Positions 57,343 to 64,000 of a stretch of 64,000 nucleotides of DNA are shown here, piece after piece. Source of the stretch: Tetracentron sinense (Eukaryota; Streptophyta; Magnoliopsida; Trochodendrales; Trochodendraceae); the NCBI GenBank assembly GCA_015143295.1, contig JABCRI010001343.1, forward strand, positions 682,001 to 746,000, written 5' to 3'. A program made the translations under genes and the position numbers. The notes beneath the pieces were generated by a model. The model saw only the letters and a list, made by a program, of their open reading frames with translations, was not told the DNA's origin and ran no database searches. Within the stretch, counting starts at the first letter, position 1, and every line of letters starts with the position of its first letter.

Positions 57343-58453
57343 CTCTGTAGTAATAGAGTACATGTATGGTTATGATATGCATGAGATGCAGCATATCATA
57401 ACCATCATCACAATTGGAAGGATTTGGATTTAATATGAGATTGAGATTGAGATTTGATTAGTGTGAGCACGGGTTTTCACTTCCCTAATTAAATCTCACG
57501 AGATTTGAATTGTTTAGAGTCGCCACCTATTCGTTCAAATGCCTAAGTTTTTAAGATAATACTAATTTAAGAAAGAAAAGTTAACTAGGGTCAAACTCGA
57601 GTTGGGTTGCCTATATACTCACAAGGTGAGATAAGACTGAGCGTAGTTCTGGCACATAGGCCCGTGCCAAGGCTAGGGGGTGTGTGTGTGTGCACCAAGG
57701 GTAGCTAATGGACTAGTCTGGTAGACTAGGGTTTGGTTTATCGAAGTTGGTCAAGTTCATGATTTAAGCCCGGTAGGTTCAAGGTTTAGTCCGATAGACT
57801 AAGGATTAGGCCCGGTAGGCCAAGGGTGAAGCCCGGTAGGCTAAGATAAAGTTTGACTAAGGATAGGGTTGCTAACCGGGGTTAGGTCAAACTAACCATG
57901 ATTAGGATTGTTAACCACAGTTAAGGGAGGTATGATCAAGCTCGATAGGCTGAGATTGGGCCCGGTAGGTCAAGAGATTAGGCTCGGGGGGCCAATAGAT
58001 GTTAACCAAGGTTAAGGTTGCTAACCGGGTTAAAAGGGTAAAGTAACCATGGTTAGGACTGCTAACCATGGTGAGGAGGCCAAAGCAGTAACATTTTGAG
58101 CACATAGCAAAATTTCAGAATTTGATGAAATTTTCCAGATTTTTTCAAGGGTTAAGAGTTGCTTAACCATGGTTAAATAGATAAGTCATCATGGTTAAGG
58201 TTGCTAATCATGGTAAAATTGCCAAAGCAGGACATTTTTTGGTATTTCAGAATATTTCTGATTTTGGTGGTATTTTTCCAAATTTTATCGAGGTCAATGG
58301 TTGCTTAACTATGGTTAAAAGTTAACCAATGGTCGGTTTAACCATGGTTAAGGGTCTGGATAGATCAAGATGGGCTCAGAGGGTATGGCAAGGCCTACAA
58401 TGACCTCCTACCAGGTCTGGGCCCAGTGCAAAGCCCAAAATCACAGCAAGTCA

Positions 58454-59345
58454 GTAATGGCGGTAATGGGATTACCACCATTACAATAACATTTCTGACC
58501 AGGGTTTGCGAGGCCATAGGTTGAGTTAAGGATGTCCCCACGGGGTTATGAACCCATAGGGTGAAGAGGAAAGTGTCCTGAAGATCCCAAGCCTTTGGTG
58601 GGCCCTGTAACTACTCTGGAGTAGGTCCCACAATGGGCCAAAGGCCCTGTGCATGGTAGTCTGAAATGACGATAGATGAACTACCGTCATTCTGTCAGTC
58701 TGGGTTTAAGGCCCATTTAACCATGGTTAACTACAAAGGTTAGACCTGGAAAGACCAAGCCAGGTAGAGGAAGACCAGGGGGTCCAACAATGGCCCTGAA
58801 ATGGATCAAGGCCCACCAAAAAGGTTGCCAAAGTGGCTGTAATGGAAGACCCCAGGAATGGCAGTAATTATTCTACCGCCATTCCTGAATTTCTACAGAA
58901 AATGATGTTGAGGAAGCTCCTGGGATACCTGAGGTCTCCCCTAAGGGTGAGGTAGAGGTCCGAGGGTGGCTGGGTGTGAGCTAACTGTAAACCAACAGGG
59001 GTTCTCTAGGGAATTTTTGGAATCCCTTGAACTATTAAGGAGGGTAGCTTTTATAGAAAAAGAGGGAGACCCTGGGTGTAGCCTGAGGATTAAACCAGGC
59101 GTGGGGGACAAGCTGGAAGTGAGCCAGGGTAGTCAGGAGTGTGCTGCAAATTGATTTGCTGAAAAAGGATAATGGCGGTAATATCATTACCGCCATTCCT
59201 AAAAAGGGCAAGAATGGGAATGGCGGTAATTCAATTACCGTCATTCTGGGCTTTTGCTAGAAATGGGTCAACCCCCACACACTTGGGCCGTAAACCACTG
59301 TAGCCATTACTATTTTGGTAATAACGGTAATTTGATTACTGTCAT
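58454..59345. repeat. Scattered palindromes of the AATGGCGGTAAT type
   Basis: Inverted repeats occur at about 58454-58484, 58663-58691, 58854-58886, 59172-59198, 59216-59247 and 59316-59345. Example: AATGGCGGTAAT-ATC-ATTACCGCCATT. Arms vary among copies but stay largely paired. Confidence 0.8.
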
Positions 59346-60641
59346 TCAAGATTTTTGAATTTTTAGGGTGTGTGGACCCCACCCCAACGGTTCCTAGGGT
59401 TTGTGGGCCCCTGTTTGGGCCCACAGAAGGTTCTGGGCCTTGGATTTTAGGGTTTTTGGACCCTTGGGCTGAATTAGGTCGGTCTTCGCGTTTTTGCAGA
59501 AATTTCAGTAAGGGCTTTTTCGTCATTTGGGCATTTCATCCTTGCTTTATAAGCCTTGCACGAGCCTAAGGGTTTCATAAACCCTTAGGGCAGATATTTG
59601 AGAGAGAGTGGGAGAGGAGAAAGGGGTTCTAACCTAGGGTTTCATCTTGAGAGTGAATCAAGGGTTTAAACACCCAAGATCATCCCAAAAAGGGCGTGGA
59701 TTCATCAAATCCAATCTCAAACTCGTGTGGCATTCCCATTCCAAGCTAGGGCAGCGATCCTTGTTCTACGGCATTTTGAAAGGGGTTTCTTCCCCAAATC
59801 AAGCCTTCTTCAAGTAAGGGTTCTTCCCTACCATTTGAGGTTCGATTTCAAGGTTTCTTCAAGGTCAAGCCTTGATTTCAAGGTTAGTACACTCTACTAA
59901 CTTCATTAGTGATAACCTTGATTTTTCTTCCTCAAATATGATGATTTTATATGTTGTATGTCCCTTTTTATTGAGTTGTGATGAAATCCCTATAATAAAT
60001 AAGATAAATGGATAAAGGTGTGGAAATGTGTGAATGGATGGTGGATTGTGGCGAATGGGTGCCGTGTGGGGTGATGTATGTAATGGGATGGATAATGGTG
60101 GAAGGGCATTTTCAACATAATGAACATACCTTTGTGATGGATGAAAAACATGCACTAAGCAACTTAAATAAAAAGGCTATCATAGTGATGCTTACCAAGT
60201 GTTTGAGAAAATGTTTAAATGATGATTTGAATGAGTGAATTTGAATTATAAAAGCATGCATTGAGTTATTCTTTCTAAAATGCCTATCTTGATCAAATGT
60301 GCTACATGTCATTTACATTTCCATATGCTCATATTAAGAATTGAAATGCTATGCTCATGTGACCATCATACTCAAGTATGTCCTCATGCCTACCACAATT
60401 TCTACACACACGCACGCATGCTTGCATGAACTGGGTTTATTTCACGAGTATTAGTGCATGAGAAATAAAACGAGAAACAAGCATATGTCAAGGAGGTTGG
60501 TAGCCCAGGGATGTGCGGGTGCTAGCCTCTGGCTCACAAGTTAAACGAACATGAATATCAAGGGTAGGGCATATCCCTAGGATATGTCATACCTGGCTCA
60601 CAAGAAAACACGACGAGCAAGGATCAAGAAACATGGAAGGG

Positions 60642-60930
60642 TGTTAGTGTACTAAGACTAGGTACGAGCACTAACATCTGTTCCCCAACACGCATGAAAG
60701 TATGCTAGTGTACTAAGACCAGGTACGGGCACTAGTGTATGTTTCCAAGACAAGCATGAAAGGATGTTAATGTACTAAGACCAGGTACGGGCATTAACAT
60801 CTGTTTCCAACAAGTATGAGAGGATACTAGTATACTAAGACCAGGTACGGGTACTAGTATCTGTCTCCAAGCGATAATCAAGAAATATGGAAGGGTGATG
60901 ATGTACTAAGACCAGGTACGGGCATTGTCA
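60642..60930. repeat. Five tandem hairpin units with co-varying stems
   Basis: Left and right 8-nt arms are 60642-60649/60669-60676, 60703-60710/60730-60737, 60765-60772/60792-60799, 60825-60832/60852-60859 and 60896-60903/60923-60930, always 19 nt apart. The spacer is near constant, TACTAAGACCAGGTACGGG. Arms are TGTTAGTG/CACTAACA, TGCTAGTG/CACTAGTG, TGTTAATG/CATTAACA, TACTAGTA/TACTAGTA and TGATGATG/CATTGTCA. Each pair is fully complementary if G-T(U) pairs are allowed. Confidence 0.9.
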
Positions 60931-62639
60931 TCTGTTCCCAGGCAAACAAGAAAACTCATGAGCAAGTCAACAAGAACATACGCATAATACTCACTCACGA
61001 GACAAGAACCGGGCAAGAACCTAGTACGTCCGTCCAGTTCATAGTTCGGGTACTAGCTAAACCAGAACAAAACAAGGCAGGTGTGATTTCCACGATACGA
61101 GAACAAGTCATGACTTTTGGATACGAATTTACAATGCATGAGTTGATGTTCATGATTCACTTACGTGGTTATGTTGTTTTAGCTTCCGCGCTCTGAATTT
61201 GTATCTCTTGGGTGAACTGTATCATGTAATACATGTTATGCTATTGTTATTACTATTGTTAGTTAGTAGCTTGTACTCGCTGAGTATTCCATGCTCAGCC
61301 GTACTTTTATGTCGGAAGGTACATTATGCAGCATATGAACTCTTGCCCCTTGGATCGAGGCAGCTCGGGGTGAGCAGGAGATTCTTCGGATGGTTACCTA
61401 GATATTAGGAGACGTGGCGTATGGCCAACGATTGGGATGAGCGAGAGAGAGAGACATGTATTTTGGGATTTCCTTGGGTACCTAGGGTTAGACTAGGGTT
61501 TACTTAGGGTTAGGCTTAGGGCTCAACTAGGGTTAGGCCTAGGGTTTGACTAGGGTTTACCTAAGGTTAGGGTTTGTTCTAGGGTTAGGCCTAGGCGTGA
61601 CTAGGTTTTGACCAGGGTTTACCTAGGGTTTGACTGGACTCAGTTAGGGATAACCATGATTAATGAGATTAACCATAGTTAGGGCAGGATATAAAAATTT
61701 GGTGCTTACAATTAGGATTTGATTAGCATTAGATTAGGAATGGTTTGATTTATTTCTATATTTATCTATATACTATTATCTATTTAAACCCTAGTTGGGT
61801 CTCTTTGTAATCGTCTTGAGAATTCAATAAAATCAGTTTGTCTTTATGGTATCAGAGTGGGTCGATCCTACCCGACTTAAAAAATTTCTCTTGTTTACCT
61901 TTGTTCTTTAGTTGGCACGAACCTTTTCAGCGGGCGGCCTTCAATGCCTCCCGTCTGGTTTCCCTTTTTGTTTTAGGTTACATGCTATGGCTTTTGCGTC
62001 AATGGTGGTGGTAGTGGAGCTGCTGGGAGAGTGAATGAGGTGAGAAGGAAAATACTTCTCTTACAACCTTTTCTTGCGGGGTACTCCAAACAAGTCCACA
62101 CATACATACCACCATCCTAAACTCTCTGTATCTCTCTTTCTTTTCTCTAAGCCTTATCTTATTTTTTTTTTCTTCCCCTTTATGATCAGTTGCACCAAAC
62201 CTCCAGCCCCATCTTTTTCTTCAAAAGCAGCAGCCCTGGTTCACCGCTCATCACTGAAACCATTGTCCTAGGACGTGCTCGCAACAAGCACCCTTGTCCT
62301 ACAACCTTTAACCCTCGCCCCATGATCCTGCTAATCTTCCATACTGACGAGTGCTCCACATGCCTCAATGTGGTGGTAATTTTTTTTTTTTGAGTTTTCT
62401 TTGTCAAGATACAATGTTCTTGGGACCAATTTGGTCATCACTCATCCAACAGTTTCAATACCAAGACATCACCATAAGCAACAACTTCATCCAGTTTCAC
62501 GCCAATTCTTGATTTTTCCCTCTTGAATTGCCTTTCCGACGGGTTGAAGATGTAGCTTATTCGAGATGAAGAGGGATGCGATATGGTAGTGGAGGTTGCT
62601 GCCATAAATGTGTCAATGGCAGAAGGGGTTAGCCACAAC

Positions 62640-63000
62640 CTCACAGTCATCCCAAGGATGTGTCTGAAAAAAAAAATGTTGATGATTGTGTTGCAAAAAA
62701 CAAAAGGCTAAGGCTCACTTCTTTTTTTTTTTTTGGCCCATAGAGGCCCTTATCAAGACTTGTGACTCCTTTGGCAAGACCAAAGCCAAGATCACCAAGA
62801 TCCACTTTTCAAACCCATAGAGGCCCTTTTGAAGACCCGTGACCCCTTTGGCGAGACCATAGACACGATCACGGATGTCATTTTGAATTTGGCCAAAATA
62901 TGCCCATTTCATTGTCCAATAGGCTATTCGGCCCATTGAGGCCTTGACCCATCGATGTCCAGTCCTTTTCATTGACCCATTGAGGTCTAGCCCGTTGAGG
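62640..63000. repeat. Degenerate repeat in the small element's interior
   Basis: CCCATAGAGGCCCTT occurs twice (about 62739 and 62816) with GACCCTTTGGC...GAGACCA-type context, and similar GAGGCC words follow to 63000. No protein seen. Confidence 0.5.
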
Positions 63001-63406
63001 CCCGTATTATTCTCTCTTCATGCAACACATCAACAATAGTGACGATTGGAAACTCTCATCTGCAATGACATTAGAATGACTAGCAAGCTACCTTACCTAA
63101 TCAAGTATCAAACTCACGCATATTTTCAAATCTACATGAGTTTGAGGGGAAGTAATAGAGTACATGTATGGTTATGATATGTATGAGATGCATCATATCA
63201 TAACCATCATCACAATTGGAAGGATTTGGATTTAGTATGAGATTGAGATTGAGATTGAGATTTGATTAGGATTTGATTAGCATTAGATTAGGAATGGTTT
63301 GATTTAGTTTCTATATTTATCTATATACTATTTTCTATTTAAACCCTAGTTGGGTCTCGTTGTAATCATCTTGAGAATTCAATAAAATCAGTTTGTCTTT
63401 ACTCTG

Positions 63407-64000
63407 CTCCAACAACTAGAAACATTGATCTCTCTATTCATGATGGATCCGGATGAGAAATTGATTTGGCACTGTCCTGTTTCTGTATCAATGATCTACA
63501 TCGGTTTCGTCATGCTCCACTGTCATCCTTCACCAATTGTCCTCGCTGAAAAATTGACCTCTCACTTAGTTCTGTTGCTAGCTCGTTCCCCCCCTTCTTT
63601 TTCTTAAAGTAAGGATGTATTCTCGAGCTGAGCTTGAGCCTAGCTTCAAGATGCCCGAGCACGGCTTGAGCTTGATTGAGCTCAAATTTAATTCAAGCTG
63701 AGCCGAGCTCGGGTAGATTCAAGCTTAATTCGTGAAATTATCTTTTATAGTTTTACATTATTTCTAATAACATTGTTTTTTTTAATTAAATTATAATATA
63801 AGAAACTACAAAAATTAATATATTTCTATACAAAAATAAGATGTGGGGTGTTGTACCCTTCAATCCAGAGAGTAGAGAGTTAAGTGTTAGGTTAGGATTT
63901 ATGCTTTTAACTTCATAACTTTTTTTTTTGTTATTATTATATATATTTTAATTATTAAAAAAATCATTATAATATATGATAAATGAAGATAAAATTTTTT
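63407..64000. other. Window end, no gene
   Basis: A CTCGAGCTGAGCTTGAG-rich stretch at 63630-63730 resembles the repeat at 36.5 kb and 39.2 kb. The rest is AT-rich. Confidence 0.4.

Larger units (their letters stand above)
57462..61710 (+). mobile_element. Solo LTR, Gypsy-like, 4.2 kb, nested in another LTR
   Basis: It starts TGTGAGCACGGG and ends GGTGCTTACA, with the 5-bp duplication ATTAG at 57457-57461 and 61711-61715. It shares its ends and AGAGTCGCCACCTATT with the LTR at 17198-19783 but is 1.7 kb longer. It contains many AACCATGGTTAAG words, palindromes of the AATGGCGGTAAT type (58454-59345), and a hairpin array (60642-60930). Short frames inside it are not genes. Confidence 0.85.
57348..63401 (+). 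mobile_element. Small non-coding LTR element (TRIM/LARD-like) with nested solo LTR
   Basis: The 5' LTR is in two parts (57348-57461 and 61716-61846), matching the 3' LTR 63150-63401 (252 bp) closely, including ACCATCATCACAATTGGAAG and AAACCCTAGTTGGGTCTC. A primer site TGGTATCAGAGTGG follows at 61847-61860 and a purine tract GAGTTTGAGGGG precedes the 3' LTR. The 5-bp duplication CTCTG lies at 57343-57347 and 63402-63406. The 1.3 kb interior shows no retroelement protein, so it is a non-autonomous copy. Few differences between the LTRs suggest a fairly young insertion. Confidence 0.8.

Noticed and set aside
59995-60238. Open frame of 76 codons rich in Met, Val and Trp
   Set aside because: It lies wholly inside the solo LTR, with no family match and a composition typical of chance frames.
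60600-60940. Regularly spaced repeats resembling a CRISPR array
   Set aside because: The window is plant nuclear DNA, the repeats lie in an LTR with exact duplication, and the 'spacers' are mostly related to each other.
61199-61408. Frame with a Leu-rich, membrane-like segment
   Set aside because: It is within the same solo LTR, and the Leu run comes from a TTATTACTATTG simple stretch.

Overview
This window reads as nuclear DNA of a flowering plant. It has spliced genes with GT-AG introns, a plant-type CYP714-like P450, a P-class PPR gene, a small R3-MYB and an ATM-type ABCB transporter, in an AT-rich background packed with LTR retrotransposon fossils, LINE tails, Helitron-like ends, hAT-like and Mutator-like foldback elements. 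I cannot name the species. No rRNA, tRNA or CRISPR array was recognised.

Genes. (1) Minus strand, 4627 down to 3124: the first four coding exons of a mitochondrial half-ABC transporter of the ATM3/ABCB25 type. The rest is not seen before an LTR that runs off the window start. (2) Plus strand, 5235 to 12784: a PPR protein of about 393 residues, modelled as a short presequence exon and one large exon split by a 6.4 kb transposon-filled intron. Genes 1 and 2 are head to head and share a promoter of about 600 bp with five AAACCCTA motifs. (3) Minus strand, 13842 to 13524: a CPC/TRY-like single-repeat R3-MYB. (4) Minus strand, 24572 to 15604: four decayed exons of an SMC2 (condensin) pseudogene with introns kept and several transposons inserted. 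(5) Plus strand, 43572 to 45953: an apparently intact five-exon CYP714-like P450 of 515 residues. (6) An unidentified exon-like fragment lies near 26.1-26.3 kb.

Transposable elements. Solo LTRs with target-site duplications occur at 17198-19783 (TCTAT), 57462-61710 (ATTAG) and probably 27367-29848. The 57462-61710 LTR sits inside the 5' LTR of a small element (57348-63401, duplication CTCTG). A three-level nest occupies 47244-52515: a hAT-like element holding a Copia element that itself holds a reverse-oriented LTR. Tandem Helitron-like units lie at 40308-41663. Foldback elements with clear duplications lie at 7094-8063, 25034-25432, 37476-37767, 38786-38990, 53038-53329, 54696-55173 and 55344-55940.

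The most unusual structure is inside the 57462-61710 LTR. Five tandem units (60642-60930) each hold an 8-nt inverted-repeat stem around a constant 19-nt spacer. Stem sequences differ between units but the two arms change together, including G-U type pairs. A second set of sequence-varying palindromes lies upstream in the same LTR. Hairpin cassettes with a shared CCCCTAGTGG-GATCGAT core recur in otherwise different LTR sequences.
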